Below, piece after piece: positions 51,135 through 59,596 of a stretch of 62,323 nucleotides of DNA. A program made the translations under genes and the position numbers. The DNA is from Candidatus Omnitrophota bacterium (GTDB taxonomy: Bacteria > Omnitrophota > Gorgyraeia > Zapsychrales > Zapsychraceae), in contig JACRHP010000052.1 of the NCBI GenBank assembly GCA_016212005.1, positions 1 through 62,323 of the forward strand, written 5' to 3'. Below the pieces are notes generated by a model. The model did no database searches and had not been told where the DNA came from. It saw only the letters and a program-made list of their open reading frames with translations. Every line of letters starts with the position of its first letter. Within the stretch, counting starts at the first letter, position 1.

Positions 51135-51489
51135 GATTCTTGTTTTCTCCGTTCTTGAAAAATTCAATCAGCTTTGCCAGCAAGAATTCTCCTTCGGGAT
51201 CGAGGAACTCGAATGCCAGCCTCGTCTCATAAATCAAACTTTTTACTTTCTCATGGGATTCCAGGACATTCCCTTCCAGATAAGTTGTTTCAGCCAGATA
51301 AGGGGTCTTCAGCTCAATACCGATTTTCGTTCCGACCGCGAATTGCCTGGAGGTCACAAAACACATCCCCCCATGTCCGATATTCTTCAGTTGGGTCAAC
51401 TCGTAGCGATGTTCAGGGTGGTCTTTTTCGAAATACGACAATATAAAATGTTTGTGGATACGTTTGCCTTTACGCCGTTCTTGTACCAT
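51121..51489 (-). CDS. PilZ-domain protein (probable c-di-GMP receptor)
   Basis: 122 residues. PilZ features: an RxxxR-like ERRKGKR (4-10) and a D/NxSxxG-like KNIGHGGMCF (about 36), where the Ser is replaced by Gly. The barrel ends in RLAFEFLDPEGEFLLAKLI. It likely binds c-di-GMP, but the altered second motif leaves room for doubt. It heads the aspartate-family operon (14-bp overlap with hom), an odd partner. AGAAGG precedes the ATG. Only 67 bp separate it from the tRNA-Pro and no promoter is evident there. Confidence 0.82.
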   Translation of the reverse strand: MVQERRKGKRIHKHFILSYFEKDHPEHRYELTQLKNIGHGGMCFVTSRQFAVGTKIGIELKTPYLAETTYLEGNVLESHEKVKSLIYETRLAFEFLDPEGEFLLAKLIEFFKNGENKNHAQD

Positions 51490-51556
51490 TTTGCCTTCTC
51501 CACTTGCGGGTTAGCAGCCTGGCAGGAGAAAACCCGAACATCTCCCAATAATTTGA

Positions 51557-51630
51557 TCGGAGCGGACGGGCTTGAACCGTCGACCTCTTGAACCCCATTC
51601 AAGTGCGCTAGCCAACTGCGCTACGCTCCG
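51557..51630 (-). tRNA. tRNA-Pro(GGG)
   Basis: 74 nt, cloverleaf by eye: acceptor CGGAGCG/CGCTCCG with A73, D-arm GCGC/GCGC, anticodon stem CTTGA/TCAAG with loop ATGGGGT (anticodon GGG), T-arm GACGG/CCGTC with TTCAAGC. No encoded CCA. Its 5' 41 nt form one of the 41-bp element-end repeats. The integrase stop codon lies only 3 bp upstream of nt 1. Confidence 0.92.
51590..51630. repeat. attL: 41-bp direct repeat, 5' half of tRNA-Pro
   Basis: Identical over 41 bp to 60484-60524. It covers tRNA nucleotides 1-41, from the acceptor 5' strand through the anticodon loop. Confidence 0.93.
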
Positions 51631-51633
51631 TTA

Positions 51634-52728
51634 TTATTTAACTAATTCTATATCAACAGTTTGTGAAATGTTACTATTTTCAGACTTTTGCGATTCTGGC
51701 GAAAGTGTCCAAAAAGTGTCCATTCTCCGACCCAAAACGTCAACCGCATGCTTCTTATGACTTGGTGACAAATGGCTATATCGCAGCGTCATTCGAATAT
51801 CCTTATGCCCTAACAATTCCCGCACCGTATTAATATCTATCCCAGACATGACCAGTTGACTGGCAAAAGTATGCCTTAAGTCGTGGAAATGAAAATCTTT
51901 TATACCAGACTTTTTCAGGGCTGTAAAGAAGGATTTCCGGATATCGTGACATGGTTTACCAAGTGAATTACAGAAAATATATGGGCTTTCGGGGTGCTTT
52001 CGAACCCGGATCAGAGCAGTCTTGACTTGCTCATTTATGTAGACTTCGCGCTTTTCCCCGTTCTTGGTATCAAGCAAAGTAATGATATTGTTCTTAAAAT
52101 CCACATCATGCCATTTAAGGCCGAAGAGTTCGCCTCTACGCATGCCGGTATTGAGCGCCAGGACAACGACCGGTCTCAACCTCTTGTTACAATTGGCCAG
52201 GACCTTGACGATTTCCTCCCTTTCGAGGAAACGCAAACGGCCCGCAGGTTCCTTAAGAAATTTGACGTTTCGGGCCGTGCTCTCATGCAGCTTGTCCCAG
52301 ATTACGGCTTTCGAGAACATTGTTTTCAGAGTGGCCAGCTCACGGTTGACCGTTGCAGGGCCGACCTGCCCGGAGCGTTCGAGCTTAAATTTCTCAATGT
52401 CTTTGATAGCGATCGTGTAGAGGTATTTACCCCCGAAATATCCCTTGAGGGTTTCGAGATTATAAAAATCGGACTTCCAGCTTTTCTTGTTGGCTTTGCA
52501 GTGGATATTCAGAAATTCCGCTGCGAAGTCCTCGAACTTAATCTTTTCCTTCTTGCAAACATCGAGGAATCTGCCCTCGGCAATCTCGACCTTCCGTTTC
52601 GCCAGAACAGCTTCAGCCAATTTCCTGCTGTAACCAATAGTTTCCCGACGACGCTTACCGTTCGGGGAACGATAATCAATCATCCACATCCCGTTTTTCT
52701 TTTGTTTTAAACCCTTTAATTTTTTCAT
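51634..52728 (-). CDS. int: Tyrosine-recombinase integrase
   Basis: 364 residues. An N-terminal arm-binding beta region (MIDYRSPNGKRRRETIGYSRKL), a SAM-like core-binding domain (about 60-155) and the catalytic domain with R in LNTGMRRGEL, K in TLLDTKNGEKREVY, HxxR in HFHDLRHTFASQL, H/W in LGHKDIRMTLRYSH and the nucleophile Tyr in that last motif. It recombines the 41-bp att cores. The gene ends 3 bp before the tRNA-Pro 5' nucleotide on the same strand. Its C-terminal tail encodes one of the GTGTCC arm-site pairs (MDTFWTLSPES). Confidence 0.95.
   Translation of the reverse strand: MKKLKGLKQKKNGMWMIDYRSPNGKRRRETIGYSRKLAEAVLAKRKVEIAEGRFLDVCKKEKIKFEDFAAEFLNIHCKANKKSWKSDFYNLETLKGYFGGKYLYTIAIKDIEKFKLERSGQVGPATVNRELATLKTMFSKAVIWDKLHESTARNVKFLKEPAGRLRFLEREEIVKVLANCNKRLRPVVVLALNTGMRRGELFGLKWHDVDFKNNIITLLDTKNGEKREVYINEQVKTALIRVRKHPESPYIFCNSLGKPCHDIRKSFFTALKKSGIKDFHFHDLRHTFASQLVMSGIDINTVRELLGHKDIRMTLRYSHLSPSHKKHAVDVLGRRMDTFWTLSPESQKSENSNISQTVDIELVK
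51706..51723. repeat. Candidate integrase arm site, left end
   Basis: GTGTCC-AAAAA-GTGTCC-A, an 18-bp sequence repeated exactly at 60337-60354 near the other end. It lies 76 bp inside the att core. Confidence 0.6.
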
Positions 52729-52754
52729 AATAACTAGTATAAATATTAATGGAT

Positions 52755-52937
52755 TTAATTATACACCTTGACCGACTTTTCCTCTAGCCATTTTTCAATC
52801 TCTGAGAGTTCAAATCTAACCAGCCGGCCAATCTTATAATGCGGGATCTGTTTTGTGTGAACCCACGCATAAATGGTTCCGGCTTTGATCGCCAAATAAT
52901 CAGATAATTCTTTTATGTCAATACGTCTATTACTCAA
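52755..52937 (-). CDS. Excisionase-like HTH protein (AlpA/MerR-type helix-turn-helix 17)
   Basis: 60 residues. RIDIKELSDYLAIKAGTIYAWVHTKQIPHYKIGRLVRFELSEIEKWL is the standard small winged-helix of excisionases. It starts with TTG overlapping the previous stop (TTGA) with AAGGAC upstream. Beside the integrase gene, it probably directs excision. Confidence 0.88.
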   Translation of the reverse strand: MSNRRIDIKELSDYLAIKAGTIYAWVHTKQIPHYKIGRLVRFELSEIEKWLEEKSVKVYN

Positions 52938-53290
52938 TTCGAGTCCTTTTTAAAGACATCATCCACCTGTTTGGAGAGCTCCAGAAGCTCGGCGATTTCT
53001 CCCTTCGTGGCCGGCCAGTCCTGATCGACGTTAACCCGGGCAGCTTCAATCAAAGCCTTGAAATCAATTTTCAATCCATAGGTACTTTCCAGCTGGTCGC
53101 AAAGCAATCTTTGAAACTCTAGAATCTGCGCATACAATCGGATATCGTTTTCAAAGAATTTCTTGAAGACAACCTGGAGACTGTTTCTGTCCTTATTCAT
53201 CAGATCAACAAGGAAGCTGATGGCCTCCTGCGGGTCATTGAATTCCATTTTAGGGCCTTTCTCAAAGATATCAGGAGAAAGTTCTGCCAT
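52934..53290 (-). CDS. Small element protein of unknown function
   Basis: 118 residues, acidic and helical (AISFLVDLMNKDRNSLQVVFKKFF). No family recognised. A perfect GGAGGTGAT precedes the ATG. It overlaps the Xis-like gene by 4 bp and follows the tape-measure-like gene by 35 bp. Confidence 0.6.
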   Translation of the reverse strand: MAELSPDIFEKGPKMEFNDPQEAISFLVDLMNKDRNSLQVVFKKFFENDIRLYAQILEFQRLLCDQLESTYGLKIDFKALIEAARVNVDQDWPATKGEIAELLELSKQVDDVFKKDSN

Positions 53291-53325
53291 ATATCACCTC
53301 CGTTTAAATAGCGGGTTAATCTGCA

Positions 53326-54900
53326 CTATGTATGCCTTCTTATGGTATTACGCAAACTGGAATTCCGGTAAAGCGCTTCTTCAATCACACCCGTTATAGC
53401 AGCGCGATTCCGATAAACATCTTGGGCATCCCACGCCTGGATCACAATAACCGGCTGGTTAGTCACGTACTGGTTGCCGAGGGACCGCCCCCGGTTCAAA
53501 AGGTTGATATTGTCCTCCCCCAATGCGCCAACGGCGCGGCGGGAAAGCACGGCTTCCCCGCTTTGCGCGATAATAGGAACCTCATCCCTGGCCATAAAAC
53601 CGTTGTGCGCCCTAATCATCCCGCCGGCGTGGAATTCCTTAAGACCAAGCAAATTAAAAGGTGATGTTATTCCGAACATCCGGCCAAGCGTCATGGTTAT
53701 CAGCCATTTCCCGGCCACGTCCGCGAGGATCCGCATAATCGACCGGCCGAAATCAGCGAACATTTCTCTCGCGCCTTTTATTTGTTCAGAAAACGGATTG
53801 AAGAAAAAGTCCCCCATTGACTTGGCCATGGCCTGCGCGGCCTGGGCAGAGGTGTCTTTCATGACGTCAGCCATTGTCTTGGTCTGCGTTATGACATCCC
53901 CGATCTGTTCTTTCAATTTTGCATAATCAAGACCGGCGCCACCCGAAAGCCATTTTATTAAACCCCCAAACGTTTTCCTTATCTGTTCGACAGATTTATC
54001 CACTCTATCGGCCAGACCGCCGGGCACTGTTCCAGACATCCCGGCTTCAAGAATCTTCCGTATTTCTCCTTCGATCTGAGCGACCATCTTGTGCTGTTCG
54101 ATCGAATCTGCACGCAAGCTGCCGGAGAATTTATCAAGGGCATCAGAAGCCGCCAGGAAAGCCTCTTGCTGCGCCCCAGGGACCCGGGCAAGGACCTTCA
54201 TAAAACCAGACAAGTGAACGGATGCGGTGATTAACCCATCGACCAAGCCCCCCATCATCTTATTAAAACCCAGTTGTACCATTTTGATGCCAATTTCGAT
54301 CGCGTTCAGAATCGGGATGACTACTTTTTTGACCTTATCCCAGTGGACAATCATAAGAACGATACCGCCTACAAGCAGCATGATGCTACCCACAATCCCA
54401 ATGATGATCCACTGGGCCGGGGTTAATGCCAAAACGAACGCGACGATCGCTGCCCTGGCTCTAAGTAAATTTACAACCAATTTCCCGATGACCGCTACCG
54501 CCGTAAGAGCAATACCAACCCAAAGCCCGATCTGGACGATATTTGTTTGCACCACGGGCCCGAGGCTATTCCATGCCTGGTAGAGCCTCCCAATGGCATT
54601 CGTGAGCGTTTGGACGGTAGGGATCATGGCTGTGGCCACGCTCAATTGAAAGGCTGCTGTAACCGTTTTGACCTTTTCCAACTCATCACTGACCGCCCGG
54701 CTATACCGGGCCGCGCCATGAAAGGCTAACGCCATAGGACCAGTGATCGCGGCGCCCAACATCAAGGCGGCGTTACTGATGTCATTTATCTGCCTCGCCA
54801 TGTAGCGGGAATCGGATATAAACTTTTTGGCCATGGTGTTGAAATTCTTCGTTACTTCGTCTTTCAAACGGAAAATAATTTCCAGGACCCTATTTGTCAT
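53326..54900 (-). CDS. Short phage tail tape-measure-like protein
   Basis: 524 residues. Tape-measure features: an N-terminal helical region (MTNRVLEIIFRLKDEVTKNF), a central set of hydrophobic helices (LVVNLLRARAAIVAFVLALT, IIGIVGSIMLLVGGIVLMIV), and the typical C-terminal FHAGGMIRAHNG...DEVPIIAQSGEAVLSRRAV. A normal tape-measure protein sits among tail and capsid genes; here none are present. It may help the element use a helper phage's tail, or be a relic. Confidence 0.8.
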   Translation of the reverse strand: MTNRVLEIIFRLKDEVTKNFNTMAKKFISDSRYMARQINDISNAALMLGAAITGPMALAFHGAARYSRAVSDELEKVKTVTAAFQLSVATAMIPTVQTLTNAIGRLYQAWNSLGPVVQTNIVQIGLWVGIALTAVAVIGKLVVNLLRARAAIVAFVLALTPAQWIIIGIVGSIMLLVGGIVLMIVHWDKVKKVVIPILNAIEIGIKMVQLGFNKMMGGLVDGLITASVHLSGFMKVLARVPGAQQEAFLAASDALDKFSGSLRADSIEQHKMVAQIEGEIRKILEAGMSGTVPGGLADRVDKSVEQIRKTFGGLIKWLSGGAGLDYAKLKEQIGDVITQTKTMADVMKDTSAQAAQAMAKSMGDFFFNPFSEQIKGAREMFADFGRSIMRILADVAGKWLITMTLGRMFGITSPFNLLGLKEFHAGGMIRAHNGFMARDEVPIIAQSGEAVLSRRAVGALGEDNINLLNRGRSLGNQYVTNQPVIVIQAWDAQDVYRNRAAITGVIEEALYRNSSLRNTIRRHT

Positions 54901-54903
54901 TGT

Positions 54904-55371
54904 TCACTCTCTTTCCGGCAGATCAATCTGCCCGTAACGCTTTACTGCTTCTTTGAAAAATACGATCGCTTTATGTTCACAATCCAAGGTCCTCTCTCGA
55001 ATAACCCGAGCGAGTTCCTCAACATCCGCCTTCTTAATAAGCGCTGGCAAGTCGACGTATAAAAATTGCCTTAATGATACAGCTTCCGATTCAGCAATTT
55101 CACACCGCAGGATATCCACAATATTTCTCGGCAGATCCAATACGTTCCTTTCCAGTAACCAACTGTTAATGTCTCTAAGGGGATAAACATACTGCTTTGT
55201 CCCGATCTTCTCACGCGGCAACCCTGACCTGATCCAGTACTCGATTGTCTTGAAACTCTTTCCGTAAAATTCTGCCACTTCCGAAATAGATTCCAGAGCA
55301 TAGCCAAGATTACCCTCGTCGATATATTTTAATGCTTGTTTGTCATTCTCAGTCGTCATATTGTAACTCAT
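54904..55371 (-). CDS. Phage-type HTH protein (Nu1/terminase small subunit-like)
   Basis: 155 residues from ATG 55371 (AAGGAG upstream); the track ORF extends further without support. ISEVAEFYGKSFKTIEYWIRSGLPREKIGTKQYVYPLRDINSWLLERN is a MerR-like winged helix as in lambda Nu1 packaging proteins, followed by a helical region. It may recognise a pac or cos-like site, or be a regulator. It lies 3 bp before the tape-measure-like gene. Confidence 0.65.
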   Translation of the reverse strand: MSYNMTTENDKQALKYIDEGNLGYALESISEVAEFYGKSFKTIEYWIRSGLPREKIGTKQYVYPLRDINSWLLERNVLDLPRNIVDILRCEIAESEAVSLRQFLYVDLPALIKKADVEELARVIRERTLDCEHKAIVFFKEAVKRYGQIDLPERE

Positions 55372-55700
55372 TGCATCTCCTTCCCTTATAGAAAAAAATA
55401 TTTCCTCGACGCTGGCCGCGCGCCCCGCGCGCGACCCGCAATGGGCACCGGCAATAGAAGGACCCAAATAATTCCCGGGCATCTTTGATACGGCGCACAT
55501 CAACCAGGCTGGCAGCCTCTCCACATAACTACCGGTCCCGAGTGTTACACATTGCCCTTTTAAATCGTGTGCGGAGAAGGGAGAAGGATGGGCTCCCTCT
55601 GTCATGCACTCATCGCACCGTTTTCATAACAAAGCCTCGAGACAGAGAGGAAGTATAGCAAGGATCTATCCCAAAGCTCCTCCGCATATTGTTCACCGGC
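55372..55700. other. Gap without a supported gene
   Basis: 329 bp. A minus-strand extension of the Nu1-like frame (to 55605) crosses a G+C-rich GGCCGCGCGCCCCGCGCGCG patch with atypical codon use and no ribosome site. I see no RNA gene or promoter that I can support. It might hold a packaging or regulatory site. Confidence 0.4.
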
Positions 55701-56366
55701 CTACACACTTTCCTTGAGAGGTACTTCCATTTTCCTGCGGCATTTATCCAGGACACGTGGAACCTCTTCATCGACTCTAAGCGCACTGGCCCAAGTAGCA
55801 TCACTCTGAATCTCCGTAATCTTTTCGTAATAAGTCGGGTACTTCACGGATGCCCTTAGCTTCTCTTCCTCTTCCTTCATCAAAGGATCGGTGTCTGGGT
55901 CGGATTCAAAAATAGTCCCGCGTCTTAGACGCTCTTCAGCCTTAACTCTTCCAAAAAGCTGTTCAGCTACGATCAAAAGCCTGGCTTTTGCCTTCGCTAA
56001 TTCTCCGACCAGCTTGTTACGTTCCGGCAATAGAGCGTTTTGTTTTTTACCGGCAACATCATTTGCATTCTGGGCAATGGCTTCGTAAGTCTCGCGTAAT
56101 CTCTCTTCCAGCTTAACGATGCCTTCCGCGACCGCTTCCGAATCAAGACGGACATTTTCCACCCGTCGATCAGCTTCCCTGACCTGGTCATCGGAAATAG
56201 GCTCACCGCATAATTTTCTTTGCCGTAACTCCTTGGCTTGGGCTCGCAACAAGTCTTGCTGTTTCGCATATTCGCTCCGCTCTTGCTCCAAGGCCACGAT
56301 CTGCTCGGCAATTTCCTCCGGGTTATTACTTTTACTGTTGAGAATCTTTAAAAAATTGAATTTCAT
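55701..56366 (-). CDS. Coiled-coil element protein of unknown function
   Basis: 221 residues. Long helices with heptads between about 18 and 140 (AEQIVALEQERSEYAKQQDLL, VAEGIVKLEERLRETYEAIAQ) and an acidic patch (DPDTDPLMKEEEEKLRA). I recognise no family; scaffolding-like or replication-accessory proteins have similar layouts. AGGGGCG lies before the ATG. Confidence 0.6.
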   Translation of the reverse strand: MKFNFLKILNSKSNNPEEIAEQIVALEQERSEYAKQQDLLRAQAKELRQRKLCGEPISDDQVREADRRVENVRLDSEAVAEGIVKLEERLRETYEAIAQNANDVAGKKQNALLPERNKLVGELAKAKARLLIVAEQLFGRVKAEERLRRGTIFESDPDTDPLMKEEEEKLRASVKYPTYYEKITEIQSDATWASALRVDEEVPRVLDKCRRKMEVPLKESV

Positions 56367-56403
56367 TTCGACGCCCCTTTCCTATTTTGTTGATGATTTC
56401 TAT

Positions 56404-57315
56404 TTACGGAGCCGCAACGGTTGCGGCCTCCGTTTTTCCCTCACAAATTGCTGAATTGAGATTGCCTGCGTCCTGCTTTTCCCTTATCAATTCGGATTCA
56501 ATTCTTAGGAATGCTGTCCCATTGCTCCCCCGGTACCTCTTCTTCAAAAATTGTTCGATTTTCCACCAAAGTATCTGCGGCATTTCCCGCATCATGGCCT
56601 TTATCATACCGTCCGTGGCAATTTTCCCGAGACGGTCTTCAATAAGGCGGTCCCAATTGACAACCTTCCCATTGCCACCAGCTGGACGCCCCTGGTCCTT
56701 ATTTCTGCGCTCCCACGTGCGTACAGCGGCCCGCCAGTCCTTCATTTTGTTATTGCCTACCCGCCAGCCCTGTGATTGGTAAAAATCAAAAAACGTCTCG
56801 GGATCTATCTGGTTCTTACGGTCAATGCAGAAAGCCTTGATCTCCTCTAATGCAGGCGGTAGGAATATACCCTTTCCCGTCTTTCCACTCCTTTCAGTAC
56901 CGTCATCCTTTTTTACCTTTACCTTACCATTACCTTTACCTGGACCCCTGCTAAGCCCCTTGTCAGGGGCTGGCAAGCCCCTTAATATTCCTTCTTTTTG
57001 AAGGATATTTATAATGGCACGATGAGCGTTGTTTTCCGGATTAAGCTCATCGAGGGATAATATCTTCTGTTGAAAAAGCACAAACTTTTTTATAAACCAT
57101 TTTTCCGTAGAGATAACAACGACGCGATCAGTAAAAATTTTCAAATCAAAGGATTCTTGCCCGCAATGGAATTTTACTAGAGGCCAATTCACATTCCAAA
57201 TACCGGCATGATTGCAAGTATCACAAAGATAAACCCAAAAAAGTTTATAGGGTGGGGGTAATCCGCAGAACCACGGGTCATTCCATTTTTCGGTTGCAGT
57301 GAATCTATTCGTCAT
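56404..57315 (-). CDS. Phage replication/primosome-like protein
   Basis: 303 residues. The N-terminus (MTNRFTATEKWNDPWFCGLPPPYKLFWVYLCDTCN) is a winged-helix region as in phage replisome organisers. The middle has FFDFYQSQGWRVGNNKMKDWRAAVRTWERR, a motif found in many phage DnaT/DnaD-like primosomal proteins. The linker is Lys/Gly-rich. It probably initiates element replication by recruiting host helicase. No separate helicase or polymerase is encoded in the element. Confidence 0.75.
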   Translation of the reverse strand: MTNRFTATEKWNDPWFCGLPPPYKLFWVYLCDTCNHAGIWNVNWPLVKFHCGQESFDLKIFTDRVVVISTEKWFIKKFVLFQQKILSLDELNPENNAHRAIINILQKEGILRGLPAPDKGLSRGPGKGNGKVKVKKDDGTERSGKTGKGIFLPPALEEIKAFCIDRKNQIDPETFFDFYQSQGWRVGNNKMKDWRAAVRTWERRNKDQGRPAGGNGKVVNWDRLIEDRLGKIATDGMIKAMMREMPQILWWKIEQFLKKRYRGSNGTAFLRIESELIREKQDAGNLNSAICEGKTEAATVAAP

Positions 57316-57323
57316 TCCAACAC

Positions 57324-57635
57324 CTATCCTCCGCTATAAATTCCATGTCTCGCGCTGAACTTATCGATAATTCGCAGATATTCCGCTATGATTGGTTTAT
57401 GAAGCGCATCTCCGGCCTTCTTCGTAAGCGGCCGGAAGCAATAAAATTGGTTCCCCGTAGAAGAAAACTTCGTCGGGTAGACTAAACGAAAGCCATCAGG
57501 AGAGTTTAAAGAGGTGAAAATAGCAATACCACCAACGGCAAAATCGCCGTTGATAGTCGCGGAGGCGAAAGCGACAAGACCGTCTTTGGGAGAGATCGGA
57601 ACAATCTGAATTTGAGAAATCGATAGACAATCCAT
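57324..57635 (-). CDS. SpoVG-like protein
   Basis: 103 residues. ISQIQIVPISPKDGLVAFASATINGDFAVGGIAIF, then GFRLVYPTK and CFRPLTKKAGDALHKPIIAEYLRII, matches the SpoVG layout (beta strand, basic loop, amphipathic C-terminal helix). SpoVG proteins bind nucleic acids and regulate gene expression in Gram-positive bacteria and spirochaetes. Here it lies 8 bp upstream of the replication-like gene and may control it. Confidence 0.75.
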   Translation of the reverse strand: MDCLSISQIQIVPISPKDGLVAFASATINGDFAVGGIAIFTSLNSPDGFRLVYPTKFSSTGNQFYCFRPLTKKAGDALHKPIIAEYLRIIDKFSARHGIYSGG

Positions 57636-57779
57636 GTTCTTACTTTTTTAAATAATTCTTAACTCTATTATCCAGAACACCAAAAAGATTGCCATGCTAA
57701 AAATCGGATACGAATTTAACAGAAGGGGGGCTAGTATTTCGAATATTGGGCAGATGTGACCAGATTGGTCAGGAACATC

Positions 57780-58523
57780 CTAACACGAAGAACAGGGCGG
57801 CTTGAATTTTAAATAAGTACCGCGGCCTATTTTCTCTCTATCGACATTGTTTTCTTTGGGATCTGTGCACCGGCCTTCGGTGGCCGCGCGCGTGGCCGCC
57901 AGTATTTTTTTCTCAAGACAACGACATTTCGAAATGATATGTTCAATAGTGGAGGTGGATAGACTGTTGCTTTGCGCAAGTGACTCGTATATTTTCCCAG
58001 GCGATTCTTTTACGTTGTGACGTTTGAGGTAATCTTCATAGATGCGGCGGTTTCGTTTTTCGGCACGTTTGGGCCATGGGTTAACACCACTCCCGAAATC
58101 TTCTTTTAAATAATACCTGATCAGCGGCCAAAAAGCGTCATATTCTGTGCGCGAAACCGCACGCTTAAAAATAATTGTACCTTTCTTATCGGGATCAGGA
58201 AAATAACGTCCATCCACTACTTTAAATTGAACAGGAGATTCCACCGGTAAACGAGGACAAATTTTTCCCCCTTTAATGTTTACATGCCATTCATTACAAA
58301 AATCTATCCATTTTTTAATAAGCTGGGCTCTCTCTGCACCCTCTAGGGATTTTTCAATAGTACTTTTCTTTAAATCCTTAAGGGATTTTTTAAAATCCGG
58401 TCTTTTCTGAATTTTCTTTGTTTCTCTCAAAAACCATTTCTTATAAAAAGAAGTTTTATAAAAAGCACCCAAAACTTCTTTTTCGGACTCATTTTTCCAT
58501 TTTGTTTTTTGGGGAGGACACAT
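57780..58523 (-). CDS. Element protein of unknown function
   Basis: 247 residues from ATG 58523 (AAAGG upstream). Basic, with many Lys/Arg in the first 90 residues (LKDLKKSTIEKSLEGAERAQLIKKWIDF) and DFGSGVNPWPKRAEKRNRRIYEDYLKRH in the middle. Four Cys occur late (CRCLEKK, PPCSSC). No family recognised; DNA-binding is likely from composition only. Confidence 0.55.
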   Translation of the reverse strand: MCPPQKTKWKNESEKEVLGAFYKTSFYKKWFLRETKKIQKRPDFKKSLKDLKKSTIEKSLEGAERAQLIKKWIDFCNEWHVNIKGGKICPRLPVESPVQFKVVDGRYFPDPDKKGTIIFKRAVSRTEYDAFWPLIRYYLKEDFGSGVNPWPKRAEKRNRRIYEDYLKRHNVKESPGKIYESLAQSNSLSTSTIEHIISKCRCLEKKILAATRAATEGRCTDPKENNVDREKIGRGTYLKFKPPCSSC

Positions 58524-58666
58524 CTTTATTACCTTTTCACTGCAACGGCCGTGGCCCGGCCGTATTGATTTCAATGGCTGCCTTTAGGCCGTAAATGCCC
58601 CCTTAAATGACTTTCAGGTGGCCAGGAAGACACCGGCCAGCGGGAACCGGCGCGCGAAGCTCCTTC

Positions 58667-58885
58667 TTAGACCTTAACGACCTTAAGACTTTCAATCATC
58701 CGGTCCAGATCAGACCGCTTGAACCGCAATGTCCTGGCGGGAAAGCGCGCCGGAACCACGCCATAGCGCTGCCATGACGGCCAGATCCGCTTTGTGTGCC
58801 CTTCACTGATGCCCAGATATTCGGCTGATTGTTTCAAGTTCAGATAGGCTGGCGTTATTACAGCTGGAGCTCGTGTCTTTCCCAT
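58667..58885 (-). CDS. Small HTH DNA-binding protein
   Basis: 72 residues from ATG 58885 (GGAGAGGG upstream). LNLKQSAEYLGISEGHTKRIWPSWQRYG...LRFKRSDLDRMIESL is an excisionase/MerR-type winged helix. It is a second Xis-like gene in the element and may be a regulator of the replication module. Confidence 0.8.
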   Translation of the reverse strand: MGKTRAPAVITPAYLNLKQSAEYLGISEGHTKRIWPSWQRYGVVPARFPARTLRFKRSDLDRMIESLKVVKV

Positions 58886-58972
58886 TTTCCCTCTCCACAT
58901 TTAAGCTGGTTTTTTCTTGAGTCTTTCCCACGGCATAAGCATGTTACCATAACTTGCCACCCCGGGCTATGG

Positions 58973-59164
58973 TCAGTTGCGCTTGGCTGTCGAACGGGTA
59001 GCCCCGACTAATTCTTGCTTAACGACAACACCGGAAAAATACTTCTTTAAGGTTGCCGAATATTTACCGATAGAGAAATGACATCTTTTATCAAGTAAGA
59101 CCAGATCTCCTGCTTTGGGCTTTCTCATAAGATCAACGGTAATTTGAAATAGCAATTTGTTCAT
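58973..59164 (-). CDS. Small element protein of unknown function
   Basis: 63 residues from the second of two ATGs (59164), best spaced from GGAGG. Beta-rich with LVLLDKRCHFSIGKYSATLKKYF. No family recognised. It overlaps the next gene upstream by about 32 bp. Confidence 0.45.
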   Translation of the reverse strand: MNKLLFQITVDLMRKPKAGDLVLLDKRCHFSIGKYSATLKKYFSGVVVKQELVGATRSTAKRN

Positions 59165-59384
59165 CATCCCCTCCTGTTTTGTTGAACATTGTTGCAGTTG
59201 GAGCGCTTGTCTTTTTCATTACAGCTCTTTTAGTTTTGTTGATTCGATTTACCGACAGCATAACAAAACGAGCAAAAGGATCCTTTAAGGCATCCTTGAC
59301 CTCGGGAATTTTAAGCAATTCTCTGACTTCTGATTCTGTGTATCTGCGGCCGTTGGCAGGTTCGGGTAAATGCGATGTTCTCAT
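59133..59384 (-). CDS. Small element protein of unknown function
   Basis: 83 residues from ATG 59384 (AGAGGGG upstream); the track start at 59474 has no ribosome site. Contains YTESEVRELLKIPEVKDALKDPF and a basic NRINKTKRAVMKK. No family recognised. Confidence 0.5.
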   Translation of the reverse strand: MRTSHLPEPANGRRYTESEVRELLKIPEVKDALKDPFARFVMLSVNRINKTKRAVMKKTSAPTATMFNKTGGDDEQIAISNYR

Positions 59385-59440
59385 AATCCCCTCTTCTTTT
59401 GTTGAACATTGTTTATACGTTTCTGGACAAAAAAATATCG

Positions 59441-59590
59441 CTATACTTTTTTGCCGTATTTCTTGACGAGCCAAATAAAAAATTGGGCAACGCTGTGGAA
59501 CCCGTTGGATTGGGCGGCCTCTTCGACCATTTGTTTTTCTTCGTCTGTCACCCGGATAGCGATAACCTTGTCTTTGAGATCTTTTTTCAT
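59441..59590 (-). CDS. Small ribbon-helix-helix-like protein (below ORF-track length)
   Basis: 49 residues, read from the minus strand: it starts MKKDLKDKVIAIRV and continues TDEEKQMVEEAAQSNGF, ending in FFIWLVKKYGKKV. A basic strand followed by two helices fits a CopG/Arc-type RHH DNA-binding domain. It is 6 bp after the RelE-like toxin, making a three-gene unit. Confidence 0.6.
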   Translation of the reverse strand: MKKDLKDKVIAIRVTDEEKQMVEEAAQSNGFHSVAQFFIWLVKKYGKKV

Positions 59591-59596
59591 GTTAAT

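Noticed and set aside
55371-55605. N-terminal extension of the Nu1-like ORF
   Set aside because: No homology-like pattern, passes through a G+C-rich patch, and a strong ribosome site supports ATG 55371 instead.
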